The position numbers were made by a program, and so were the translations under genes. From DATKUK01 sp035530655 (lineage in GTDB: Bacteria; Planctomycetota; Phycisphaerae; UBA1845; DATKUK01), in the NCBI GenBank assembly GCA_035530655.1, contig DATKUK010000102.1, positions 62,001 to 126,000 of the forward strand: a stretch of DNA of 64,000 nucleotides, in the 5' to 3' direction. The notes beneath the pieces are model-generated. The model was not told the DNA's origin. It did no database searches and saw only the letters and a list, made by a program, of their open reading frames with translations. Positions 8,223-16,951 of this stretch are shown here, piece by piece. Within the stretch, counting starts at the first letter, position 1. Every line of letters starts with the position of its first letter.

Positions 8223-10166
8223 ATGAGTACCTTGCAGGCAGCATCGATTCTGTTGGTGGGCTGGCTGAGCTGTGTAATCGGGCAACAAGGCGACGTTGGG
8301 GCTCCATCCTCTCAAGACAGGCAGGCAGGGCCGGTACCGTCGCCGATGATCCCGCCGGCCGATCGCGGCGATTCGGCGGCCGCTACGCAACCGGCTGACG
8401 AAGGCGAGGATGTCGCCGACACCGAGCGGGCGGGTCTGGTCGTGCTCGATCCGTCTCAAGGCCACCCTCTCATCCTTGCACCGCGCGACACCTTCTACTT
8501 CCTGATGCGCGTGCCGGTCGGGCTGACCGGCGCGGTCTCGATTCGGATGGTTCACGCATGGGTGCCGACGGTCAACTACGAGGTCCCCCAGCACACCCAG
8601 CTTGCCCGCGCGGGAGGACGAGCGGCCAGCGGGGTGTTGCGTGTCCCGCCGGATGCGGTGCCCGGCCTGTATGACCTGAAGCTCGAGACGCGGCGGGGTG
8701 ACTTCTGGTCTCGCAGATGCCTTCGCGTCGTGGAGACTTTTCGCCACCGGTTTCGCTTCATCCACCTGTCGGACATGAATGTAGGCGATTTGACGGCCCC
8801 TGATTTCGACCGGACGTTGCCCGACGAGATCAACCTGCTCAACCCCGAGTTCATCGTCGCCACCGGCGACTATACCCAATGGAGCCGCCAGCGAGACGAC
8901 CCCGGCTGGTGGCCTCGCATCCTCGAGTATTTTGCCACGTTTCACGCGCCCGTCTTCATGGTGGTCGGCGAGCACGATCACGAGGCCAGTTTCACGCAGT
9001 ACGTGGCCAGCAGTCTGGTGGGCACAATCGATTACGGCGATTACCACGGCGTGCTGCTTCGCGATCACTTTGCCAATCGGATCGATAAGGACTACGACCA
9101 ACTGCGCTGGCTGACCGACGATCTGGCGGAGAATCACAATAAGGTGATGAACTTCATCGTCGCACACAACGACGAGCTGGATGTGCTCGATCACTGGCGG
9201 CGGACCAACGATCCGGGCGAGTTCGTCGAGCGAACGAAGGTCAAGATGATCATCTGCGGCGGGCACGTTGACTGGGATACCCGCGAATTCGCTGACAAAC
9301 TGGCGGGATTCAAGGGGCTCACCTACATCCGGACTCATCAGTCCAGCACGTGCATGCGCGACAAGGCTACCGGGGTAAGCCACTACCGGGTGATCGAGGT
9401 GGATGGCGATCGGTTCCAACACGTCTACCCGGACGATCTGGCCATGTCGTCGGCCCGGCATTCGGTGCCGGCCGGCCGATTGCGGGTCTTCTACAACGTG
9501 GTGGATGAGACGGGTGCGCTTGTGGGCCGCGCGGCCAACGACGGCAGCGAGCACCGCATTCTGGCGACGGTCCAGAACGGCTTGAACCAGACCTTCGAGG
9601 ACTGTCGAGTCTGGCTGCGGCTGCCCAAGCCCGTGCCACCCGGTGCCGCGTCCGCCGCTGCGGACGAACAGATCGCCGTCGGCGGCGCCAGGCTCGTCCG
9701 CGTCCTGGACGGCGGAAATCACCTGGTGGCCGAATTGGCTGTGGACCTGCCCGACAAGAGCGCGGTCCGCGTCATGGCGGCCACGAAAGGGACGATTCCC
9801 GAGCCCGTGCCGTTGTCGGTCTCGCTGCTGGGACCGCAAGGTTTGACACTTCACGAACGTCAGGCCCGGTTCGGCGTGGTGTATTACACGTCTGATGATT
9901 CGCTCTCGGTTGAGCTGACCAATTGGTCGTCTGAGCCCGTTACGGCGTGGCCTGTGGTCCGGCTCAACGGCAGCCAGATTGAGGTCGACTCACAGAAGGT
10001 TGGCGGGCGCTGGCCGGTCGTCGTTCCCACTCAACAGGCGATCGTGCTCCCCTTGAAGCTGACGCTCGGGCAGATATCGGAAGGGCCGCATCTGCTCCAG
10101 GTGTACTTTCTGGACGATCCCCTGGCCCGGTTGACGACGTTCCCGGTTACCCTGCGCCGCCCATGA
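8223..10166 (+). CDS. Exported calcineurin-like metallophosphoesterase domain protein with altered metal ligands (647 aa)
   Basis: The order of calcineurin-type motifs is recognisable: FIHLSDMNVGD, VATGDYTQW, VVGEHDHE, FIVAHND and ICGGHVDW (about residues 178-345). Three ligand positions differ from the classical set: DxH is DMN, GNHD is GEHD, and the last GHxH is GHVD. Enzyme activity is therefore uncertain. The C-terminal half (about 430-647) looks like beta-sandwich domains. The N-terminus is a short signal peptide. GGGAGG abuts the ATG at 8223 but is ideally spaced (9 bp) for an in-frame TTG at 8232, which may be the true start. The substrate is unknown. Confidence 0.75.
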   Translation: MSTLQAASILLVGWLSCVIGQQGDVGAPSSQDRQAGPVPSPMIPPADRGDSAAATQPADEGEDVADTERAGLVVLDPSQGHPLILAPRDTFYFLMRVPVGLTGAVSIRMVHAWVPTVNYEVPQHTQLARAGGRAASGVLRVPPDAVPGLYDLKLETRRGDFWSRRCLRVVETFRHRFRFIHLSDMNVGDLTAPDFDRTLPDEINLLNPEFIVATGDYTQWSRQRDDPGWWPRILEYFATFHAPVFMVVGEHDHEASFTQYVASSLVGTIDYGDYHGVLLRDHFANRIDKDYDQLRWLTDDLAENHNKVMNFIVAHNDELDVLDHWRRTNDPGEFVERTKVKMIICGGHVDWDTREFADKLAGFKGLTYIRTHQSSTCMRDKATGVSHYRVIEVDGDRFQHVYPDDLAMSSARHSVPAGRLRVFYNVVDETGALVGRAANDGSEHRILATVQNGLNQTFEDCRVWLRLPKPVPPGAASAAADEQIAVGGARLVRVLDGGNHLVAELAVDLPDKSAVRVMAATKGTIPEPVPLSVSLLGPQGLTLHERQARFGVVYYTSDDSLSVELTNWSSEPVTAWPVVRLNGSQIEVDSQKVGGRWPVVVPTQQAIVLPLKLTLGQISEGPHLLQVYFLDDPLARLTTFPVTLRRP

Positions 10167-10306
10167 CGTTGCTTACGCCGTCCGTCCGAGCGAGCGCCGG
10201 CACCGACCATGGGGCTTTTCCCATGCCAGACCCCTGCGGGCCGGAGGTTGATCGCATGCCGGGTGCACGATACGGTCCCCGTGGGTATCGAACTGGTTGA
10301 CTCCCA

Positions 10307-11548
10307 ATGCCCATTCTTCCGCAAGTTGTTGCCTACCCGGAAAGCGCCCAGGTGCTGCGACGTCAGGTCGTGGCGTCGGTGTTTCTGACTACGCGATGGG
10401 CGGTCCTGGCTATCCTGCCATATCAACTGGTCAAGCACTTCGGGGCCCCGGATTTCTACTCCATCATCGCCACCATGGCCACGCCGGCCATGATGCTGCT
10501 GTCGGTGTTCTGGGGCGGACTCTACCGACGCACAGCCACCCGGCGGTACGTGTGGGTGTATTGGCTGGTCGGCGTGCTGCCGATCGCGGGGATTGCGCTT
10601 AGCTATTCGCCGGCCGCCGCACTCGGTTGGCTGCTGGTCGGATCGGTGGCGTCGGCCGGTATGGTTCCCATCAGCGGCGACATCATGCGGGCGTGCTACC
10701 CGCCGGGGGTGCGTGGCCGCGTCATGTCTGTCTTGATGTTCGCCTCGATCATCGCCAACGGGCTGGCAGCCTATGGTGTGGGCAAGTGGCTCGACTTCGA
10801 CAGTCAGGCGTTTCGGCTGTACCTGCCTTTGGCGGTGGTCATCCAGCTCGGGGGGGTGGCGTTGCTGGCCAGCATCGGACGGCTGCCGCTGTTTCTCGAG
10901 CGCGAGCAATCGCTTGTCGCCGACGATAGCAGAACGTCACTTCTGCGGCGCTTTGTGAAGATGTGGTCGGTGCTGGTCGAGGACCGCGATTTCCGCCGGT
11001 TCGAGGTGTTCTTCATGCTGTATGGTGCGGGCTGGATGGTCTGCTGGGCCCTCTTGCCGCTGCTGGTCTACCACAGGCTCAACCTGGCATACGGCGATTT
11101 CAATGAGAGCACCCAGGTTGCATTCCAGGCGACGATGCTGGTGGCCATACTCGTCGCCGGCCGACTGGTGGATCGCCTCGGCCCGGTGCGGTTGGCCGCG
11201 TTGGCCTTTGGGTGGCTGGCGTTGTACCCGATCGCGCTGATGCTGGCCCAGGGGGTCTGGTCGCTTACCATCGCGACCGTGATCTACGCCATGGGCATGG
11301 CCCCGGTAAACGTCGTGTGGACGCTCGGGCCCATAACGCTGGCGCGGCGAGCGGGCGACGCCTCGCGATACCTGTCTGTCCACGGCAGCATGGTTGGTGT
11401 GCGAGCGATCATTTTCCAGCCGCTGGGGTGGCTGCTTTATAACGTGACCGGCTCGTTCGTTGTGCCTCTGACGCTGGCGACTGTCCTGCTTGTCCTCGGC
11501 TGTGCCGGCATGTGGGGCCTCGACCGGAGCATCCGAGCCCGCCGATGA
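10307..11548 (+). CDS. Major facilitator superfamily transporter (413 aa)
   Basis: About eleven to twelve hydrophobic helices run through the protein, in two halves separated by a charged loop near residues 195-230 (LEREQSLVADDSRTSLLRR). The loop after the fourth helix contains YPPGVRGRVMSV, like the R-x-G-R motif of MFS proteins, and a second copy of the pattern (AGRLVDRLGPVRLA) lies in the C-terminal half. The substrate cannot be predicted. No Shine-Dalgarno site is evident before the ATG. It lies between the phosphoesterase and the Ldh_2 dehydrogenase, on the same strand as both. Confidence 0.82.
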   Translation: MPILPQVVAYPESAQVLRRQVVASVFLTTRWAVLAILPYQLVKHFGAPDFYSIIATMATPAMMLLSVFWGGLYRRTATRRYVWVYWLVGVLPIAGIALSYSPAAALGWLLVGSVASAGMVPISGDIMRACYPPGVRGRVMSVLMFASIIANGLAAYGVGKWLDFDSQAFRLYLPLAVVIQLGGVALLASIGRLPLFLEREQSLVADDSRTSLLRRFVKMWSVLVEDRDFRRFEVFFMLYGAGWMVCWALLPLLVYHRLNLAYGDFNESTQVAFQATMLVAILVAGRLVDRLGPVRLAALAFGWLALYPIALMLAQGVWSLTIATVIYAMGMAPVNVVWTLGPITLARRAGDASRYLSVHGSMVGVRAIIFQPLGWLLYNVTGSFVVPLTLATVLLVLGCAGMWGLDRSIRARR

Positions 11549-11647
11549 GCCTCGGGCCCTCCGGCTTGCATTGTCGGAGCGGCTCGTTACCTTTGGCGGC
11601 GTTGACGGAATCCTTAGCAGATAGAGACGAATCAGGAGGTTTCCAAG

Positions 11648-12763
11648 GTGGCTGATGCAGGTGATCGCGCACGTGTGGTGGTGCCGGAGGAGCTGCACAA
11701 CAGGTTGGTGTCCGAGGTTTATCAGGCCCGAGGGTACGACAAGGAGGAGTCGGACGTTGCGGCTGAATACGCCGGCCTTGCGACGCGGTACGGCATCAAG
11801 ACGCACGCGGCCCTCAAGGCGCTGCACCTGGAGCACCTGTTCGGCAGCGCGTGCAACCTTGCCAAGGGCGGCGCGAGCATGGAGGTGGTCGAGACCCGCT
11901 TCGACGCGGTCGTGAAGCTCAACGCCCACTACAAGCTCGGCCAGCCGGTGGCGCGTTTCGCCATGGAAAAGTGCATGGAGCTGGCGGACGCACATGGCGT
12001 GGGCGTGGTAGCCGTCGATCAGCCTTTTCACTACCTGTGGGGCGGCGGCTACGTGATGGAGGCGGCCTACAAAGGCTACATCGCCTACACCAACTGCACA
12101 GCCACGCTGGCCGAGGTGGTTCCGTTTAAAGGCAAATATCCCACCATCGGCACCAATCCGCACTCGTGGGCCTTTCCCACGCAGGAGGCGGTAGGGTTCC
12201 CCATTGTTGTCGACTGGGCGACGTCGGCCGTTGCGATGGGCCGTGTCCAGCAGCTTAAACGCGAGGGTCAGACGCTCCCGCCCGAGGTGGCCATCGACAA
12301 AGACGGACACTACACCCAGCAGCCGGACGAAGTGTTCGCCCTGATGCCGTTCGGCGGCAATATGGCCGGGCACAAAGGCTACGGACTGGGGTTGATCAAC
12401 GAACTGTATGCCGCGCTTACCGGCGGCTTTCTGCCGACCCTTCGCGGTCGCAAGGACAGCGGGCAGAAGGGGTCGAGCTGTTACTACTTTCAAGCCGTTC
12501 ACCCCGAGGCCCTGGCGGTCGGGTCATTCGGCAAGCCCGATGGCTGGAAGGACAACGTCAAAGCCGTTATCGGTGATATCCTCGGACACGGCAACGACAG
12601 CGCCATCCTGCCCGGGCAGATCGAGCACGAGGCGTCGCTCCTGTCGGCCAAGCACGGCGGGCTGTTGTTCACCGATAACGAGATTGCCGAGTTCGTCGAG
12701 GTCTTCGCCGAGGCGAAGGTCAAAGGGTTCGCCCCGTCGAGCTTTACGCGGGTGACCATCTGA
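11648..12763 (+). CDS. Ldh_2 family (malate/L-lactate-type) NAD(P)-dependent dehydrogenase (371 aa)
   Basis: Starts at GTG 11648 with a strong AGGAGG 8 bp upstream. The Ldh_2 family oxidises 2-hydroxy acids such as malate, L-lactate, sulfolactate or ureidoglycolate, using an NAD(P) fold unrelated to classical lactate dehydrogenase. Visible family features are the TRYGIKTHA region near residue 45, TNPHSWAFPT, DWATSAVAMGRVQ followed by a G-x-x-LP turn, and GHKGYGLGLINE. Length is normal. The exact substrate cannot be read from the sequence. It is followed 19 bp later by mnmE. Confidence 0.88.
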   Translation: MADAGDRARVVVPEELHNRLVSEVYQARGYDKEESDVAAEYAGLATRYGIKTHAALKALHLEHLFGSACNLAKGGASMEVVETRFDAVVKLNAHYKLGQPVARFAMEKCMELADAHGVGVVAVDQPFHYLWGGGYVMEAAYKGYIAYTNCTATLAEVVPFKGKYPTIGTNPHSWAFPTQEAVGFPIVVDWATSAVAMGRVQQLKREGQTLPPEVAIDKDGHYTQQPDEVFALMPFGGNMAGHKGYGLGLINELYAALTGGFLPTLRGRKDSGQKGSSCYYFQAVHPEALAVGSFGKPDGWKDNVKAVIGDILGHGNDSAILPGQIEHEASLLSAKHGGLLFTDNEIAEFVEVFAEAKVKGFAPSSFTRVTI

Positions 12764-12782
12764 CCGCACCGGTCCGCGAGTT

Positions 12783-14237
12783 GTGACCGAGGGGAAGGCC
12801 TGCGAGGGGGCGATCTGGCGGATCCACTTGTTGCGCAGCACCGACGATACCATTGCCGCAATCAGTTCAGCCGCCGGAAGCGCGGCTCGCGGGATCATTC
12901 GTTTGTCGGGCCCGGCTGCGGTGCCGACGGTCGAGCAGATCTTCTCCTGCTCGGATGGTCGACGTCTCAGTCAACTGCCCGGTCATGCCCGCACCCCGGG
13001 ACAGCTTTGCATCGAACAGGATGAAACGGTTCCCGCTGAGCTGTACCTGTTCCGCTCACCGGCAAGCTATACCGGACAGGACCTGGTCGAGCTGCACACG
13101 ATCGGCTCGCCGCCCCTGTTGGCGATCGTGCTGGAATCGCTGCTGGCCGCCGGCGCCCGTCCCGCCGAGGCCGGCGAGTTCACCGCTCGCGGATTCCTCA
13201 GCGGCAAGCTCGATTTAGCCCAGGCCGAAGGGGTGGCCGCCACCGTGGCCAGCCAGGCCGATGCGATGCTTGTCGCTGCCGGCAGGCTACTGGACGGGAC
13301 GCTTTCCAGCCGTGTCACCGCGATTCGCGACAAGCTGGCCGACCTCGTAGCCCTGGTGGAGGCCGACATCGATTTCTCGGATGAGGCCATCGAGTTCATC
13401 ACGCCTGTCGATGTCGTGCGGCGCCTCGCGGCGATCCGGTCGCAAATCGTCACGCTGCTGGGTGAGTCGGTGGCTGCCGAGCGCCTCGATGTCCTGCCTC
13501 GGGTCATGTTGGTCGGGCCCGCAAACGTCGGCAAATCGAGCCTGATGAACCGGCTGACCGGGTTGGACCGCTCCATCTGCTCGCCGTTGCCTGGAACAAC
13601 ACGTGATGTCCTTACCGCGCCGCTCGATTTGGACGGGCTGCAGGTGCTGCTGGTCGACGCCGCGGGTCTGGTCGACGGGCCGGCGACCGAACTCGACGAC
13701 CTCGCCGTTGCCGCCGCCCGGCGCGCGGCCGAGCAGGCGGCGCTGCTGGTTTTCGTAGTGGATCTGGCCGACGGAGGTTTCGTCCATCATCTGGATCTGA
13801 TCGGTCACCTGCCTCACCGCCCGACCGTGGTAGCGGCCAACAAAACCGACCTGCTGGCCGACGGCGGGGTCGACGCTTGTCGCAGCCGGATCGCGGCTCG
13901 GGTCGATGCGTTGGTGGTTACCGTCTCGGCATTGACCGGCCGGGGGTGCGGCCGCCTTGTGGAGGCGATCCGACAGTCGCTAGCCGGCCGGAAAACCGAT
14001 ATGTCGGCCGAGACGATTGCTCTCAACGCAAGGCATCGTCGTGCTTTACAGGACAGCCTGGGCGCCGTGGACCGGGCCGCCGGGCTCGTGGTTGCCGAGC
14101 AGGTGGCCCTGGACCGGGCCGACCTGCTTGCGCTGGAATTGCGTGAAGCCATGCACCATCTGGGCACCATCGCCGGGCAGGTCGTCACGGAGGATCTGCT
14201 GGATCGTATTTTTTCCGGCTTCTGCATCGGCAAGTAG
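12783..14237 (+). CDS. mnmE: tRNA modification GTPase MnmE (484 aa)
   Basis: GTPase that, with MnmG, installs the carboxymethylaminomethyl or aminomethyl group on wobble U34 of certain tRNAs. The N-terminal tetrahydrofolate-binding domain begins with DDTIAAISS, where homologues begin. The G domain near residue 243 shows VGPANVGKSSLMN (G1), PGTTRD (G2), DAAGL (G3) and NKTD (G4). The invariant C-terminus FCIGK is present. The start is uncertain: GTG 12783 is given, but TTG 12828 or 12831 would give an N-terminus closer to the family. The partner mnmG is not in the window. Confidence 0.93.
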   Translation: MTEGKACEGAIWRIHLLRSTDDTIAAISSAAGSAARGIIRLSGPAAVPTVEQIFSCSDGRRLSQLPGHARTPGQLCIEQDETVPAELYLFRSPASYTGQDLVELHTIGSPPLLAIVLESLLAAGARPAEAGEFTARGFLSGKLDLAQAEGVAATVASQADAMLVAAGRLLDGTLSSRVTAIRDKLADLVALVEADIDFSDEAIEFITPVDVVRRLAAIRSQIVTLLGESVAAERLDVLPRVMLVGPANVGKSSLMNRLTGLDRSICSPLPGTTRDVLTAPLDLDGLQVLLVDAAGLVDGPATELDDLAVAAARRAAEQAALLVFVVDLADGGFVHHLDLIGHLPHRPTVVAANKTDLLADGGVDACRSRIAARVDALVVTVSALTGRGCGRLVEAIRQSLAGRKTDMSAETIALNARHRRALQDSLGAVDRAAGLVVAEQVALDRADLLALELREAMHHLGTIAGQVVTEDLLDRIFSGFCIGK

Positions 14238-14279
14238 GAGGCGTCCCTGACGATGCCTGCACGCGCGGCGTCGGTCGGC

Positions 14280-14285
14280 TATAAT
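14280..14285 (+). promoter_or_regulatory. -10 element immediately upstream of scpA
   Basis: A perfect TATAAT ends 8 bp before the scpA ATG. No Shine-Dalgarno site lies between them, so a transcript from here would start at or within about 3 nt of the ATG (leaderless). The -35 region is poor. Confidence 0.45.
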
Positions 14286-14293
14286 CCACTTCC

Positions 14294-15103
14294 ATGGACT
14301 ACAAAGTTGATCTGGACATGTACAACGGTCCGCTGGATCTGCTTCTGTACCTTATCCGGCGGGACGAGATCGACGTTTACGATATCCCCATCGTTCGCAT
14401 AACCGAGCAGTACCTCCAGTACGTCGAGTTGCTCAAGGTCATCGACCCGAACGTGGCGGGTGATTTCCTGGTCCTGGCGGCCACGTTGATGCTCATCAAA
14501 TCGCAGATGCTTCTGCCGTCGGCTCCGCTCGACCAGGAGGACGACGAGGTCGTCGATCCTCGCGCCGAGCTGGTCCGCCAGCTTTTGGAGTACAAGCGAT
14601 TCAAGGACGCGGCTCGCGACCTGGGCTTGGGCGCCGAGTTGCGGGCATTGCGTTTCGGGCGCCAACCGGGCGACGTCGACCCAAACCAGAGGGCCGAGAC
14701 GGAGCTGGAGGATATGCAGGTCTGGGACTTGCTCGCCGCCTTCAACAAACTGATGATGCAGGTCGGGCACGGCCCCGTTTCGCATGACGTCGTGTACGAT
14801 GACACGCCGATCGCCCTGCATGCCGCGGATATCCAGGACCGACTGAAACGCGAGGGCTCGCTGACTTTCGTGGACGTCTTCACCGGCCGCAACAGAGCGG
14901 AGATGATCGGGTTGTTCCTGGCGCTGTTGGAATTGATCCGCCAACGACGTATCCGCGTCGAGCAGCAGGGGTTGTTCGGCACGATCTACATTCACCTGAT
15001 GGACGCCAAGCCGGTGACTGCGATGATCGAGGAAACGGGCCCGCAGATCATCGATGCAGGTGACGCCCCTTCGGGAGACCCCGATGAGCCAAGCGAGTGC
15101 TGA
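14294..15103 (+). CDS. scpA: Segregation and condensation protein A (269 aa)
   Basis: Kleisin subunit of the bacterial SMC condensin complex, which organises and segregates the chromosome. N-terminal YNGPLDLLLYLIRRDEIDVYDIPI and then LVLAATLMLIKSQMLLP are diagnostic of the ScpA domain. The C-terminal winged-helix part (FLALLELIRQRRIRVEQ) binds the SMC head. Length is normal. No ribosome-binding site precedes the ATG. It begins 56 bp after mnmE, and the RidA start lies within its last 20 bp. Partners scpB and smc are not in the window. Confidence 0.93.
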   Translation: MDYKVDLDMYNGPLDLLLYLIRRDEIDVYDIPIVRITEQYLQYVELLKVIDPNVAGDFLVLAATLMLIKSQMLLPSAPLDQEDDEVVDPRAELVRQLLEYKRFKDAARDLGLGAELRALRFGRQPGDVDPNQRAETELEDMQVWDLLAAFNKLMMQVGHGPVSHDVVYDDTPIALHAADIQDRLKREGSLTFVDVFTGRNRAEMIGLFLALLELIRQRRIRVEQQGLFGTIYIHLMDAKPVTAMIEETGPQIIDAGDAPSGDPDEPSEC

Positions 15104-15575
15104 GCAACGGCTTCAACAGCTCGGCCTTGCGCTGCCTGCGGTGGCTAAGCCCGTGGGCGCGTACCGCCCAGCCGTCTTGACGGGGAATTGGGTGTTCGTT
15201 AGCGGGCAGTTACCGATTGCCCAGGGGCGGCTGCTCTGTGAGGGCAAAGTCGGCGCCGAGGTCGATCTGGCCGACGCCTCGCGGGCCGCGCGCCAGGCGG
15301 CGCTCAACGCGCTGGCGGCGGCGGCCGCCGAAGCGGGAGGCCTGGACCGAATCACGCAGATCGTCCACCTGCGGGTCTTCGTCAACAGCGCCGCCGGATT
15401 CGTGGATCAAGCCGGCGTAGCCAACGGCGCCAGCGAACTCCTGGCCCACGTGTTCGGCTCGGCCGGCCAACACGCCCGTGTCGCCGTCGGCGTGGCCGAA
15501 CTGCCCTTGAACGCCCCTGTTGAACTGGAACTGGTCGTCGAGGTGCAGCGCGACCGTTGTGACCAAGTTCGTTGA
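15084..15575 (+). CDS. RidA/YjgF-like protein (163 aa)
   Basis: Member of the RidA superfamily; the characterised members hydrolyse reactive enamine/imine intermediates released by PLP enzymes. Features include AKPVGAYRPAVLTGNWVFVSGQLPI at the N-terminal side and ARVAVGVAELPLNAPVELELVVEV at the C-terminal side, which is the usual signature R-x(n)-LPxxxxVE. It is about 30 residues longer than classical RidA and resembles the YjgH/YoaB-like group. ATG 15084 has GGGAGA upstream and overlaps scpA by 20 bp, indicating translational coupling. The substrate is not predictable. Confidence 0.88.
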   Translation: MSQASAEQRLQQLGLALPAVAKPVGAYRPAVLTGNWVFVSGQLPIAQGRLLCEGKVGAEVDLADASRAARQAALNALAAAAAEAGGLDRITQIVHLRVFVNSAAGFVDQAGVANGASELLAHVFGSAGQHARVAVGVAELPLNAPVELELVVEVQRDRCDQVR

Positions 15576-15600
15576 CCTCGCAGCGAAGCGGCTCTAGAAT
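15572..15600 (+). promoter_or_regulatory. Sigma-70-type promoter for trxA
   Basis: TTGACC (15572-15577), a 17-bp spacer, then TAGAAT (15595-15600). The -35 overlaps the last codon of the RidA gene. The predicted start near 15607 leaves a leader of about 42 nt before the trxA ATG. Confidence 0.65.
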
Positions 15601-15648
15601 TCGCTCGTACGTGGTCGCTTGCCCATTCAGATAGAGGAGACAGCAGGC

Positions 15649-15981
15649 ATGGCTGGTGCGAATACGCTGCAATTCACACAGGACAACTTCGATCAAGAGG
15701 TGCTCCAGGCCGACGTGCCGGTGCTGGTCGATTTCTGGGCAGAGTGGTGCAAGCCCTGCCTGGCGATGGCGCCGACGATCGACGAGCTGGCCGACGAGTA
15801 TGCCGGCAAGGTCAAGGTGGGCAAGGTCGACACCGACTCCAACCGCCAGTTGGCCGCCAAATTCAGTATCAGCGCCATCCCAACCATCATCCTCTTCAAT
15901 GGCGGCCAGCCGGCCAAGAAGTTTGTCGGGCTCACCGGCAAGAAAGACTTCAAACAGGCCCTGGATGAAGCGCTGCAATAG
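15649..15981 (+). CDS. trxA: Thioredoxin (110 aa)
   Basis: Cytosolic disulfide reductase. Conserved elements are VLVDFWAEWCKPC, KVDTDSN, SISAIPTIILF with the cis-proline, and GLTGKKDFKQAL. The active site is CKPC instead of the usual CGPC, which would be expected to shift redox potential or partner choice. The upstream frame is open to 15619, but ATG 15649 has GAGGAG 9 bp upstream and gives the standard N-terminus. It has its own promoter at 15572-15600 and converges on trpC. Confidence 0.93.
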   Translation: MAGANTLQFTQDNFDQEVLQADVPVLVDFWAEWCKPCLAMAPTIDELADEYAGKVKVGKVDTDSNRQLAAKFSISAIPTIILFNGGQPAKKFVGLTGKKDFKQALDEALQ

Positions 15982-16074
15982 CCCCCAAAAACGAAGCTGA
16001 AAGCATGCGGCTCGCCGGCGCAGAGGCGTCGCGCCACGCTGCATGACGCACCGCGCACTGGGCTGAAAACCTTC

Positions 16075-16890
16075 TCACACGGTATCCGGGCAGAAGAGTT
16101 CGCGAATCTTGGCGGCCATGTCGCTCGCCCGCATCAGCGTCTCGCCCACCAGGACCGCCGAAACGCCCGCCCCAGCCAGGCGGAGCACATCCTGCCGGGT
16201 TTTGACCCCGCTTTCGCTGACCAGCGGGGTGCCCTCCTGAACCAGATCGATCAGCCGGAGTGTGTGCGACACATCCACCTGCTGCGTCCGCAGATTGCGG
16301 TTGTTGATCCCCAGCAACGAGTAACGCCTGTGCGGAAAGCCAATTACCGACCGCACCCGCATGAGCGTATCGGGCTCGTAGACCTCCACCAGGCTGGTCA
16401 GGTTCAGCTCGTTGGCCAGGATCAACAGGTCGATCAACTGCTGGGGCGTGAGGACGTCGGCGATGAGCAGGATGGCATCGGCCCCCGCGGCGCGCGACTC
16501 GTACACCTGGTATGGATCGATAATGAAGTCCTTACGAAGCACGGGAAGGGGCACACGCTGCTTGACCTGAGCGATGAAATCCAGACGTCCCTGGAAGTAC
16601 GTTGCGTCGGTAAGCACGCTCAGGGCCGACGCTCCGCTTTCGTGGTAGATGCACGCGATCTCGCCTGGATCGAAATCCGGGCGGATCAGTCCTGCCGACG
16701 GCGACGCCCGCTTGATTTCGGCAATCAGGTGCAGGCCCCATGCGGGCTTGGCGGTGATCGCCGAGTAGAGATTCCGCGGTCGCGGGGCCGTCGCCGCTTC
16801 GCTTCTGAGGGCATCGAGCGGCCGGCGTCGACGGGCCTCGGCCACCTCGCCGCGCTTGGTTTCGACAATCTCGTCCAATATAGTAGCCAT
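16075..16890 (-). CDS. trpC: Indole-3-glycerol phosphate synthase (271 aa)
   Basis: TIM-barrel enzyme of tryptophan synthesis that closes the indole ring. Recognisable elements: ILDEIVETKRGEV at the N-terminus, LIAEIKRASPSAGLI (catalytic Lys), YHESGASALSVLTD, LPVLRKDFIIDPYQV (catalytic Lys), LLGINNRNL, and SESGVKT near the C-terminus. The open frame extends to 17031, but homologues start at the ATG at 16890. It is encoded alone, without other trp genes nearby. It is divergent from the CPBP protease gene. Confidence 0.95.
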   Translation of the reverse strand: MATILDEIVETKRGEVAEARRRRPLDALRSEAATAPRPRNLYSAITAKPAWGLHLIAEIKRASPSAGLIRPDFDPGEIACIYHESGASALSVLTDATYFQGRLDFIAQVKQRVPLPVLRKDFIIDPYQVYESRAAGADAILLIADVLTPQQLIDLLILANELNLTSLVEVYEPDTLMRVRSVIGFPHRRYSLLGINNRNLRTQQVDVSHTLRLIDLVQEGTPLVSESGVKTRQDVLRLAGAGVSAVLVGETLMRASDMAAKIRELFCPDTV

Positions 16891-16951
16891 GACGTTTACT
16901 CGATCTTTGGCCGGCAGTGTAAAGCTCCGGCAAAGGCGATTCAACGCAATC

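Noticed and set aside
10937..12502. Minus-strand open frame of about 520 codons opposite the MFS and Ldh_2 genes
   Set aside because: Both plus-strand genes are clear family members; the antisense frame has low-complexity shadow composition.
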